Assembly: GCA_025361145.1 (NCBI GenBank)
Contig: JANYAV010000025.1
Location: forward strand, 1 to 64,000
From: Dehalococcoidia bacterium
Lineage (GTDB): Bacteria; Chloroflexota; Dehalococcoidia; Dehalococcoidales; UBA3254
Reading direction: 5' to 3'
Length of the DNA: 64,000 nt
Both the position numbers and the translations under genes were made by a program. Below the pieces are notes generated by a model, which was not told the DNA's origin, did not search any database, and saw only the letters and a list, made by a program, of their open reading frames with translations. This document shows positions 15,507 through 23,056 of this stretch, piece by piece. Numbering within the stretch: the first letter of the stretch is position 1; each line of letters begins with the position of its first letter.

Positions 15507-16709
15507 TTATTTATTCTCCACATTTAGTTGAGAGGCCACCCGGCGCATTCCCAGCCCATAAACAAGACTGACAACAACCATAAAGATACCCACGATGCCA
15601 AAGGCCGTTTTGTAAGAATAAGCGCTGATCAAGACTCCGGCAACTATAGGCCCGGTAGACTGGCCGATGTCCATAATGCTGGAGAGTATACCCATCGCCC
15701 CACCTCTGCTATAAGCCCGCGAAAAATCAGCCACCAGAGCTGAAGTAGAAGCTGTGACAGTGGCTAGACCCAAACCGAAAAGCGCTATCAGGCCAATTAA
15801 AAAGATGTAATTAGTGGAAAAAATAATAAAACCGGTAGTTAGGCCACCTAAGGCCAGTCCCGCGGTAATAAGCGGGATTCTACCATAACGGTCAGATAAA
15901 CGACCCATGATCGGTTTAGTTAAAGCAGCCGCCAGTATTTGGGCCGTAAATAACATACCGATCTGCCAGGTGGAAAACCCGGCTTTTTCGTGTAAATAAA
16001 TGGGCAGGAAAGTCTCCAGCGCGCCAAAAGCGAAGTATTGCACCGCCTCAATGCCGCTGGTAGCTAAAATCCCAAGGTGGCGGAAAACAAACATAATATC
16101 CTGGCTATATTTATGACGCTGCTGCTTTAAGGCTTCGCCTGTTGTGGCAGAGATATCGGTAGATAAGGGTAATCTAAAAGCAGCGACCAGCACTAATACA
16201 CCGACGATACCGTCAACCAGATAGACAATATGATAGTCATTCCCAATAATTAAAAGTCCGCCGGCCAGAGGAGCTAGAAAGCGGCCTACCATAGTGGCGG
16301 ATGAATACCAACCCATGCGTTCTCCGCGTCCTTTAGAATAGGTATCCGCCACTGCTGCCATGGCTACCGGTCCCAGAATGGCAGTAGCTAAACCATGGTA
16401 AACCCGCACTAAGACCAGTTCCCAAGGGGCATTGATCAATAGATACAAAAAAGGGGCAGTCGCGAATACTATGGCAGCTATTATGATCACTTTGCGGCGA
16501 CCGATTATATCGGAAAGAATGCCAGCCGGGATGCTGACCAGGATGCCTACCAGCGTGGAAGCCGCTGCAATGAAACCGACGGTGGAGAGCGGCACACCCA
16601 TGGAGCGGATGAACAAGGGCAAAGCCGGATTCTTGGCCATAGTTGAGCTGAAGATGGCCAATCCTCCCATAATACACAACATTAGAAAGGGAGAAATACG
16701 TTTATTCAA
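15507..16709 (-). CDS. Major facilitator superfamily transporter
   Basis: 400 residues with about 12 hydrophobic segments. GILSDIIGRRKVIII (residues ~63-77) between TM2 and TM3 is the MFS signature loop, repeated in degenerate form as MGRLSDRYGRIPLI in the second half. The layout (YSSATMVGRFLAPLAGG, GAMGILSSIMDIGQSTGPIVAG) is typical of the drug:H+ antiporter-type exporters. The substrate cannot be read from the sequence. It is convergent with the radical SAM gene and stands alone. Confidence 0.88.
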   Translation of the reverse strand: MNKRISPFLMLCIMGGLAIFSSTMAKNPALPLFIRSMGVPLSTVGFIAAASTLVGILVSIPAGILSDIIGRRKVIIIAAIVFATAPFLYLLINAPWELVLVRVYHGLATAILGPVAMAAVADTYSKGRGERMGWYSSATMVGRFLAPLAGGLLIIGNDYHIVYLVDGIVGVLVLVAAFRLPLSTDISATTGEALKQQRHKYSQDIMFVFRHLGILATSGIEAVQYFAFGALETFLPIYLHEKAGFSTWQIGMLFTAQILAAALTKPIMGRLSDRYGRIPLITAGLALGGLTTGFIIFSTNYIFLIGLIALFGLGLATVTASTSALVADFSRAYSRGGAMGILSSIMDIGQSTGPIVAGVLISAYSYKTAFGIVGIFMVVVSLVYGLGMRRVASQLNVENK

Positions 16710-16841
16710 TTAAGGTTCCTCAATATACAATCAGCATTATGAGGATAGGTTACCAGTTTTCGATCAACCACTTCAAGCTAAATTTAAGTGATAACCTGGC
16801 ATGCATCAGCATGAATATCTTGACCTGATCATTAACGCCAT

Positions 16842-17558
16842 TTATTTATTCTTCTTTTGTAATATTGCGGTAGTAACGTATTTTTTCCCCTCAATATCGG
16901 GATGTTTGGCGTTTTCAAAGACAGCGGTGAAGCCGAGGTGCGCTGCGGCAACTTCAATATGACACAAGGCTATTCCGATATCCAGCGAAGTGATCTTTTC
17001 CATATAGAGAGGGCCCGCGCATTTACGCCGGTAAACGTGGATGATATCCCCTGCGCCATGAATATACCAAGGCTGGAGGTTCATCGCGGAGGGTGCCAGC
17101 CACACCGCCTCAACAATAATCTTGTCCAGTTCGCCTCCGCTAATCTTGTCGGTTGAAACCCGTTTGAATTCGCTTAAAGCTTTGCGGTACAGCTCTTGAT
17201 CCGGCTTGCCCACGGAAATCTTGGCCAAATTCCGTTGGTCTTTCACCCTGGGTATCCTGGGACCAGAGCCAACCCGCCAGCACGTGCCGTACCCCAGGCC
17301 TGTCAGCTTTAAGATGAGTTGCTCGCCCATAAAACCCGCATCATCGCCACAGGTACTATTGTTGTCTGCCCGTATAAAAACGTAATATGGAGCTCCCCCT
17401 TTATCCCCTGGGTCAGTTTCCGCCAGTTCCAGATAAACCGGACAGTTTCCTAGCTGCCTCAAGCTGTTTATAGTAGTCTGAATTTCCTGTTTCATTTGTT
17501 CTGATTTTTCCGGTTTATACTTACGGATGGATTGTCTTTTAAGAATTAAGTTAAGCAT
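16842..17558 (-). CDS. Nitroreductase-family protein
   Basis: 238 residues. The N-terminal LILKRQSIRKYKPEK is the FMN-phosphate-binding start common to nitroreductases; AVWLAPSAMNLQPW near residue 154 is the conserved second FMN contact, and ITSLDIGIALCHIEVAAAHLGF is the family's C-terminal helix. The middle (FIRADNNSTCGDDAGFMGEQLILKLTGLGYGTCW) fits the TM-nitroreductase-like subgroup. Such enzymes reduce nitro compounds, quinones or flavins with NAD(P)H; the substrate is unknown. The gene is 58 bases upstream-flanked by the NmrA-family gene on the same strand and may be cotranscribed with it. Confidence 0.82.
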   Translation of the reverse strand: MLNLILKRQSIRKYKPEKSEQMKQEIQTTINSLRQLGNCPVYLELAETDPGDKGGAPYYVFIRADNNSTCGDDAGFMGEQLILKLTGLGYGTCWRVGSGPRIPRVKDQRNLAKISVGKPDQELYRKALSEFKRVSTDKISGGELDKIIVEAVWLAPSAMNLQPWYIHGAGDIIHVYRRKCAGPLYMEKITSLDIGIALCHIEVAAAHLGFTAVFENAKHPDIEGKKYVTTAILQKKNK

Positions 17559-17616
17559 TTTTGCTCCTTTGGTTTAAAATATATCTAAAACATTATTCTT
17601 TTATGACTGATTATGA

Positions 17617-18477
17617 TCAATCCCATGCACTCAGGTTTTTCTTGACAAATTGCCGGAAGGTCTGCGGTTTCTTGTGCATAACATTCTCAAAAGTAGTTGT
17701 GGTTTTTTTGGCAGCGCCCCACCTGGTCATCATATAAAGCATACTCATAACTTTGGCATATTCTCGATCTAAACCGCGGACCTCAGTCCAATATTTTTTG
17801 GCCAATGACGGGTTAGGATTAGCATAAGTTATTTTTCTGCCAAGTTCCTCAGATAGTATTTGTGATACGGCGTAATAATCTATGGCTTCCGGGCCAGTGA
17901 TTGAGTAAGCCCTGTTTTGGTGCTTATCCGGCTCGCTCAATACCTTTGCGGTGATTTCGCCGATATCCTCAGCATCAATAAAACTGGTTAACGCTGCTTT
18001 AACCGGAACGACAATACGATCGAAATGTTTAATTTCAAATGCGTGTATTCCGCTAATATTTTGCATGAAAAAGCTGGGACGAATATGGCAGTACGACAAA
18101 CCCGCCTGTTCGATATATTTTTCAATTTTATGATGCGGCGGTATAGGGTTGTATTCTACGCCGATGAGAGATAAAAAGCTTACAAGTTTTACGCCACCTT
18201 TGGATTTAAGTGTTTCTATAAAAGGTTTTAAATCCTGTGGTTGGCCCAGCTGCGGCGGGCGCATTATAAACACCCGGTCAACATCCCGGAGAGCAACCGA
18301 AAAGGTTTTGGCATCAGTAAAGTTAAAATAAACGCTTTTGACTTGATCGCCGTATTTTTCCTGCAGCGCTTCAACATTGATGTCAGCAGCAACAATATCC
18401 TGGCCGTTTTTAATTAAATACTGCGCCACATATCCGCCTACATTGCCAAGTGCGCCAGTAACCATCACTTTACTCAT
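17617..18477 (-). CDS. NmrA/SDR-type NAD(P)-binding oxidoreductase
   Basis: 286 residues from the ATG at 18477. MSKVMVTGALGNVGGYVAQYL gives the GxxGxxG Rossmann motif at residues 8-14. DVDRVFIMRPPQL and SFIDAEDIGEITAKVLSEP are standard for the NmrA-like atypical SDR group that uses or senses NAD(P). The track adds 16 residues upstream, but they lie inside the marR gene and lack a start signal. The ATG overlaps the marR stop by 8 bases (ATGAGTAA), so the two are translationally coupled; the MarR protein probably controls the pair and perhaps the nitroreductase. Confidence 0.85.
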   Translation of the reverse strand: MSKVMVTGALGNVGGYVAQYLIKNGQDIVAADINVEALQEKYGDQVKSVYFNFTDAKTFSVALRDVDRVFIMRPPQLGQPQDLKPFIETLKSKGGVKLVSFLSLIGVEYNPIPPHHKIEKYIEQAGLSYCHIRPSFFMQNISGIHAFEIKHFDRIVVPVKAALTSFIDAEDIGEITAKVLSEPDKHQNRAYSITGPEAIDYYAVSQILSEELGRKITYANPNPSLAKKYWTEVRGLDREYAKVMSMLYMMTRWGAAKKTTTTFENVMHKKPQTFRQFVKKNLSAWD

Positions 18478-18901
18478 GGTTTTTCTCTTCCAATAAGACT
18501 GTGTTGGCTTTTTTAAGCAATACAATCAGGTTACTAAAATTATTTGGGCCAAGTTGCTCCTGGAGCAGTTTCATCGTCTTGATATATTCTTTAAAGGTAA
18601 CATCGACCAGCTTCCTGGCATTTTTAGATGGGTTAAGAATAAAACTGCGCTTATCGCGGGGTGAGGGTACTTTCTCAATATATCCATGTTGGATTAAGCT
18701 GGAAACCATAGTGGTAATCATAGGTTTTTTCACCTTAAAAAAATCTGCTGCTATAACCGGAGTGACCAGTTTCTCACTTTTGCAGATTAAAATAAGTAAA
18801 CCCATCTCGCTGGATCTAATGGGCATATCTTTCCTGGTGTTGATATGAAGGCGGCAAAACAGGGAAACCGTTTCGGCTCCTTCAATTAAATCTCCACTCA
18901 T
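18470..18901 (-). CDS. MarR-family transcriptional regulator
   Basis: 143 residues. The winged-helix pattern is clear: SEMGLLILI, then VTPVIAADFFKVKKPMITTMVSSLIQHGYIEKVPSPRDKRSFIL, where PRDKRS is the MarR wing. C-terminal helices would make the dimer. It heads an operon with the NmrA-type oxidoreductase and possibly the nitroreductase, a common arrangement for a redox- or xenobiotic-responsive regulator. The ligand is unknown. AGGTGC precedes the ATG. Fifty bases upstream lies AT-rich DNA suitable for a promoter and operator. Confidence 0.88.
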   Translation of the reverse strand: MSGDLIEGAETVSLFCRLHINTRKDMPIRSSEMGLLILICKSEKLVTPVIAADFFKVKKPMITTMVSSLIQHGYIEKVPSPRDKRSFILNPSKNARKLVDVTFKEYIKTMKLLQEQLGPNNFSNLIVLLKKANTVLLEEKNHE

Positions 18902-18977
18902 ACAGCACCTCGAAATTAAAGTTAATACAGTTACCTATATTATAGTTAATCTGATTAACTATTTCAAGAGAGGCAAA

Positions 18978-19007
18978 TTGCATAAAGAGAGTCATTCAGA
19001 CTATAAT
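18978..19007 (+). promoter_or_regulatory. Promoter of the crcB transcript
   Basis: TTGCAT (18978-18983), an 18-base spacer and TATAAT (19002-19007). The predicted transcription start, near 19013, coincides with the first bases of the fluoride riboswitch. Confidence 0.7.
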
Positions 19008-19011
19008 AGCT

Positions 19012-19080
19012 GCTGGCGATGAAGCTCGCCGGGGGAATAATATTTACTCGAACCGTCTTGAATGACTGATAGCTTCTACT
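19012..19080 (+). ncRNA. Fluoride riboswitch (crcB motif)
   Basis: GGCGATGAAGCTCGCC at 19015-19030 is the first stem-loop of the fluoride aptamer. AACCGTCTTGAATGACTGATAGCTTCTAC downstream matches the conserved AACCGCC...CTGATGACTCCTAC part, including the pseudoknot strand. It lies directly upstream of crcB and overlaps a terminator, so fluoride binding should let transcription continue. Confidence 0.92.
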
Positions 19081-19106
19081 GGTTACACACCGGTAGAGGC
19101 TTTTTT
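19072..19106 (+). terminator. Terminator of the fluoride riboswitch expression platform
   Basis: GCTTCTACTGGT and ACCGGTAGAGGC form a 12-bp stem (two G-U pairs) followed by TTTTTT. The 5' arm is the 3' end of the aptamer, so ligand binding and termination are mutually exclusive. Confidence 0.88.
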
Positions 19107-19151
19107 ATTAATTATTAAACGGAAAAGACGACTAATAGAAAAGGAAAGGAA

Positions 19152-19538
19152 ATGAAAGACATCCTATTTTTAGCTTTAGCGGGTTCTCTAGGAGCCTTAA
19201 GCCGCTACGGATTAAGCGGCGCAACGCAACGATTAAGCGGAGCCGGTTTTCCTTTTGGCACACTGCTGGTCAATGTCCTAGGCTGCCTGATGATCGGTTT
19301 TATCATGCAGGTTGGTCTTAATACTGACATAATTCCCCGCAGTCTGAGAACGATCATTACCATCGGCTTTCTGGGGGCTTTTACTACCTTTTCAACCTTT
19401 AGCTACGAAACAGTAAGTTTTATGCAGGACGGAGCCTGGCTGCAGGCATCTTTAAATATCTTGGCTAATCTGATACTGTGTATCGGCGCCACCATAATCG
19501 GCATGGCTTGCGGCAGATTAGTGGCAGGAGGAGCGTAA
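19152..19538 (+). CDS. crcB: Fluoride-specific ion channel CrcB (Fluc)
   Basis: 128 residues and four hydrophobic segments, the normal size. GGSLGALSRYGLSG-like start (AGSLGALSRYG), FGTLLVNVLGCLMIGF (the conserved Asn of the pore) and GFLGAFTTFSTFSYE (the phenylalanine ladder and sodium site) are all present. It exports fluoride across the cytoplasmic membrane. It follows the fluoride riboswitch at 45 bases from the terminator, with AAGGAAAGG as ribosome binding site. The single gene implies a homodimer. Confidence 0.96.
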   Translation: MKDILFLALAGSLGALSRYGLSGATQRLSGAGFPFGTLLVNVLGCLMIGFIMQVGLNTDIIPRSLRTIITIGFLGAFTTFSTFSYETVSFMQDGAWLQASLNILANLILCIGATIIGMACGRLVAGGA

Positions 19539-19888
19539 TGATTGAGCTAACTGGAGACCAGGTATTAATACGCATTTTCATCGGTGAATCGGATAAACAT
19601 GAGGGCAAACCGCTGTATCAGTGGATAGTTGAGCTACTTCGCCGGGAAAAAATTTGCGGCGCGACAGTTCTGCGTGGAGTCCTGGGTTTTGGCGCTGCCA
19701 GCCATATTCACGCGGCCCATATTCTGCGGCTAAGCCAGGATTTGCCCATGGTAGTGGAGTTTGTTGACACTCAGGAAAATATCGACCGGGTTTTAGTGCA
19801 AATAGAACCGTTCGTAAAAGACGGATTAATAACTTCAGAGAGAGTCAAGGTTATTAAGTACGGCACGAGCGGGAAGAAACAGGATTAA
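19538..19888 (+). CDS. DUF190 family protein, crcB partner
   Basis: 116 residues from the ATG at 19538, which shares a base with the crcB stop (TAATG). The track's upstream start at 19478 lies inside crcB. DKHEGKPLYQWIVELLRRE, GATVLRGVLGFGA and LPMVVEFVDTQENIDRVL are hallmarks of DUF190, a PII-like fold. DUF190 genes are often coupled to crcB; a role in gating or sensing is assumed but not shown. It is under control of the fluoride riboswitch. Its end overlaps the convergent DedA gene by 4 bases. Confidence 0.9.
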   Translation: MIELTGDQVLIRIFIGESDKHEGKPLYQWIVELLRREKICGATVLRGVLGFGAASHIHAAHILRLSQDLPMVVEFVDTQENIDRVLVQIEPFVKDGLITSERVKVIKYGTSGKKQD

Positions 19889-20568
19889 GGTTTAACTCCA
19901 TCGGTCTTTTTCTTGCCACGTTGAATAACTGCAAACAAAACCGGCCAAAGAATACAGACGATGATAATCATGGCGATAATCAATAAGGTAGTGAAGCTGC
20001 GATTTTCAGCCCAGGGGTTATGAGCAGCGAAAAAGCCCAATAAAATTAACAAGCCGTCATAAATAATGGACGCCAGCGCTATTCCCAGTGCAAAGTATTG
20101 GTAGCGCATGCGGATTGTGCCTGAGGCGAGAGTAGTTATTTGAAGCAGACCCGGAGTAAGTCTGCCGGTTACAACCATCAGGGTAGCCCAGTGACTGAGG
20201 CGCACTTTAAAGGCATCCAACCGACTGCCGATGGAGGGGAAACGTTTATCGAGCCGGTTAAGAAACCCATTGCCCAAATAGCGGGACAATAAATATAATA
20301 TCCCCGAACCTACCTGCCGACCAATGAACAGCATGAGTATTATCATGAGCACAGGAGTCCAATGAGGGTCCCCGCTGGTCATAACCTTATAAGCGGTTAC
20401 CATGAGCACGGTATCCAGCACGAATGGCACAGGGATACCAATGTCTGTAATCACAGCCAACGAAAAAAGAATAATTAAACCGGGGGGATTAGGCGAGTCA
20501 AACGCCGCTACCAGGTTGCTGAATACTAATTCAAGATTATGTAAAAATTGTAAAAAAGCTTGTTCCAT
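19885..20568 (-). CDS. DedA/VTT-domain membrane protein
   Basis: 227 residues with about five hydrophobic stretches. VTGRLTPGLLQITTLASGTIRM around residues 136-157 is the conserved DedA/VTT segment (the FxRFxPGxR-like motif, here GRLTPG). It follows an amphipathic region GNGFLNRLDKRFPS. DedA proteins are undecaprenyl-phosphate or phospholipid flippases. It may be cotranscribed with the upstream acyltransferase and phosphodiesterase genes, which would fit an envelope lipid role. It lacks the usual FxxxxR basic pair, so the exact subfamily is uncertain. Confidence 0.8.
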   Translation of the reverse strand: MEQAFLQFLHNLELVFSNLVAAFDSPNPPGLIILFSLAVITDIGIPVPFVLDTVLMVTAYKVMTSGDPHWTPVLMIILMLFIGRQVGSGILYLLSRYLGNGFLNRLDKRFPSIGSRLDAFKVRLSHWATLMVVTGRLTPGLLQITTLASGTIRMRYQYFALGIALASIIYDGLLILLGFFAAHNPWAENRSFTTLLIIAMIIIVCILWPVLFAVIQRGKKKTDGVKP

Positions 20569-20600
20569 ATTATTTCAATCAATTAAATCCGGTTCTTTTA

Positions 20601-21473
20601 CTACTCGTCTATAATCAAAGGATGAAAAATAAACCACTGATCGATAAACTGGGTGGTTATATTTACCAGTGCGTCGGTTGTACTCTGGGTAATCAGCCTG
20701 AGATCCTCTGCCAAATTACCGCTAGCCTTAACTTCAATAGGTTGGCCGATTATCCCCTCAAAAGTTGTATTAGAAGTGCGGACCAATCCGCAAGGGATCA
20801 AGCGGGCTCCAGTCCGCAAGGCCATAATAGCTGGTCCGGTGGGCAGAAATGCCCATTTCCCCCCGAGTTTAACTTTGACCCCATTGACACAATTGGGACT
20901 GTCGATCATTAAGGCCAGGATTTCATTCTTTCTAAGTACCGCGAGTAAGTTGGTAGAAGCCTCTTTTACCTTGATCAGTTTAGCCCCGGCTTTCTCTCTG
21001 GGATGCTGCAGAAAAGCATCTAGCTGTCCCGATTGCCAATTCTCTACGATGGCGTTGACGGGATAACCCGCGCTGCTTAAGGCTTTGATGCCCAGGTCCA
21101 GGTTGCCAAGGTGAAAACTAACCAGAATAATGCCTTTACCCTCTGCCAGGGCGGCGTCCAGATATTCTTTGCCAATGATTTTAAAGTTTTTCTCAAAGAA
21201 AGCGGGAGCAGGATGAGGATAGCGGAAAGTATCCACCACATATCTGGCAAAATTGCGCAAGCAACGTCTGGCGGTTTTTCTGACTTGACGATCCTTTTCA
21301 GGCTGGTCAATTAAAGCAGCTACTGCTTTTATCATATTGCGGCGTACCCGGGGCCAAAATAAATATATCGCATCTCCAATTACAATGGCTAAAGTGTAAC
21401 TAACCCAAGCCGGCAGACGCGCAACAAAAAAGCGCGCTGCTACTGCGAAACGATAAACTAAGCCCTTTCTCAT
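20601..21473 (-). CDS. Lysophospholipid/lipid A-type acyltransferase (LpxL/HtrB family)
   Basis: 290 residues. VSFHLGNLDLGIKAL holds the HxxxxD catalytic motif (H119-like), with an N-terminal membrane stretch (RLPAWVSYTLAIVIGDAIYLF). LALMIDSPNCVNGVKVKLGGKWAFLPTGPAIMALRTGARLIPCG is the conserved glycerol-phosphate-binding region. In a monoderm Chloroflexota-like host this would acylate a membrane glycolipid or phosphatidylinositol mannoside-type lipid, not lipid A; that is inference. It overlaps the YfcE-like gene by 4 bases (ATGA), so coupled expression is likely. Confidence 0.85.
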   Translation of the reverse strand: MRKGLVYRFAVAARFFVARLPAWVSYTLAIVIGDAIYLFWPRVRRNMIKAVAALIDQPEKDRQVRKTARRCLRNFARYVVDTFRYPHPAPAFFEKNFKIIGKEYLDAALAEGKGIILVSFHLGNLDLGIKALSSAGYPVNAIVENWQSGQLDAFLQHPREKAGAKLIKVKEASTNLLAVLRKNEILALMIDSPNCVNGVKVKLGGKWAFLPTGPAIMALRTGARLIPCGLVRTSNTTFEGIIGQPIEVKASGNLAEDLRLITQSTTDALVNITTQFIDQWFIFHPLIIDE

Positions 21474-22090
21474 AATTTTTTCATACCTGAAAAGTCGTCC
21501 GGATTACGGTCCGCCCCGCAAATCCACCTTAATACCTGGTTCCTTTTAATGATAGCGTCGGTTAATTTTGAGAAACCCCGCATAGCTTCCCCGGGAATGG
21601 AAATAATCTCGCCTGTCACGGATTCCCCTACATTTAAGACCCCGTAAGTTTTCCAGGGGGCCGGCCATAAGGCCGAAGCGCTGCCCGGATTGAAGAATAG
21701 AATATCATCAACCATCTCATTGCGGATTACGTGAGTATGCCCGTAAAGTATGGCATCCACCTTATCGTTTTTAAATTTGGCTAAAGAACGTTGCTGACAA
21801 AAAAAGGGAAACCAATAGCCGTGCAGCAATCCCAGTCTTTTGCCGTTGATTTCAATCACGTCGGTCTTGGGAAGGATCTTTTTTACCGACTGCGGATCGT
21901 GATTCCCAGCTATACCGTAGAAGTTATTGAAGGTCCTAAAATATTCTACCAGTTCCTCATTAACAAAATCGCCCAGATGAATAACCATATCGAACGCTTT
22001 TAAACTCTCCAGCAGAGAAGAGGGCACTTCATTAAAATGATGAAAATGCGTATCGGATAAAACCGCTATGGTGGTAGCTTTTTTAGTCAA
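21470..22090 (-). CDS. YfcE/MJ0936-type metallophosphoesterase
   Basis: 206 residues. Motifs of calcineurin-like phosphoesterases are in order: LSDTHFHHF (DxH), HLGDFVN (GDxx), GIAGNHDPQ (GNHD), LLHGYW (H) and YGHTHVI (GHTH), which bind two metal ions. YfcE-like enzymes cut phosphodiesters. The usual length is ~160 residues; here ~50 additional C-terminal residues (RGFSKLTDAIIKRNQVLRW) are of unknown use. It is the first gene of a unit with the acyltransferase, joined by ATGA overlap. Confidence 0.88.
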   Translation of the reverse strand: MTKKATTIAVLSDTHFHHFNEVPSSLLESLKAFDMVIHLGDFVNEELVEYFRTFNNFYGIAGNHDPQSVKKILPKTDVIEINGKRLGLLHGYWFPFFCQQRSLAKFKNDKVDAILYGHTHVIRNEMVDDILFFNPGSASALWPAPWKTYGVLNVGESVTGEIISIPGEAMRGFSKLTDAIIKRNQVLRWICGADRNPDDFSGMKKL

Positions 22091-22150
22091 AGCGAGCGCC
22101 CTCTCAAAAAGCTAAATGACATATTTCGACCTTTCATATACGTTTTATAA

Positions 22151-22921
22151 CTATTTGGTTCTGGCAAATTTTACCGCATTCTGAAAAATAATGAAACCGT
22201 CTCCATGCTCTTTGGCCTTCTTACGGGTCCAATGCGGATGCTGCTGGAAGCGAATATGCCGCTCAGGATGAGGCATGAGGGCAAAGATACGTCCGGTGGC
22301 ATCGCACACGCCAGCGATGTTATTCATCGAGCCATTGGGATTGTCCGGGTAACCAGCCTGAACATTGCCAGACTCATCGGTATAATATAAAGCGGCATTA
22401 ATGTCTCTAAGGCCACGCATATCCGTGATGACCTTGCCCTCCCCATGGGCAACCGGCAGATACATGCTCTCTACTCCCTGGGTAAAAACGCAGGGACTTT
22501 TCTTTTCCACCTTTAAATTAACCCAGCGGCATTCAAAGCGGCCGGAATCGTTGGTGCCCAGAGTCAGGGGCGGAGCGGTCTGCTGCCGGATGTCCGGCAA
22601 AATACCGGCTTTAGCCATAACCTGGAATCCATTGCAGATTCCCAGGATGAGACCGCCGTTATCGACGAAAAGCCGGATATCTTCACCAAGTTTTAGTTTT
22701 AATTCGTTGGCCAGTACTTTCCCGGCGCCAATATCGTCACCATACGAAAAGCCGCCCGGAATGACCAGCACCTGATAGTCTACCAGACGCCTCTCGTGAC
22801 GGATCAGGGTATTGATATGACAGACCGAAACGACCGCCCCGGCTTGCTGAAAAGCAAAGGCCGTTTCCTGATCGCAGTTAGTCCCCGGTCCGCGTAATAC
22901 CAGCACATTGACTTTAGCCAT
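22151..22921 (-). CDS. purQ: Phosphoribosylformylglycinamidine synthase, glutaminase subunit
   Basis: 256 residues from the ATG at 22921; the track's start is 7 codons upstream without a better signal. VLVIPGGFSYGDDIGAGKVLANEL, the nucleophile cysteine in LGICNGFQVMAKAGILP, and the His-Glu of LMPHPERHI make the class I glutaminase triad. It supplies ammonia to PurL for conversion of FGAR to FGAM in purine synthesis. GAGG lies about 10 bases upstream. It follows purL on the same strand after 135 bases of low-complexity DNA (AAATTACAAAGG), so a separate promoter is possible. Confidence 0.95.
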   Translation of the reverse strand: MAKVNVLVLRGPGTNCDQETAFAFQQAGAVVSVCHINTLIRHERRLVDYQVLVIPGGFSYGDDIGAGKVLANELKLKLGEDIRLFVDNGGLILGICNGFQVMAKAGILPDIRQQTAPPLTLGTNDSGRFECRWVNLKVEKKSPCVFTQGVESMYLPVAHGEGKVITDMRGLRDINAALYYTDESGNVQAGYPDNPNGSMNNIAGVCDATGRIFALMPHPERHIRFQQHPHWTRKKAKEHGDGFIIFQNAVKFARTK

Positions 22922-23056
22922 TTTATTTAACCTCAAAACCAAAACTCAAATCACAATTTCCAAATTACAAAGGTTATCACTTTTGAGTTTCTAGTTTCTT
23001 ATTTCTCAATTATTAAATCTGTTTACATTTCTTATTTTAGATAGTGGTTGGGTGAC

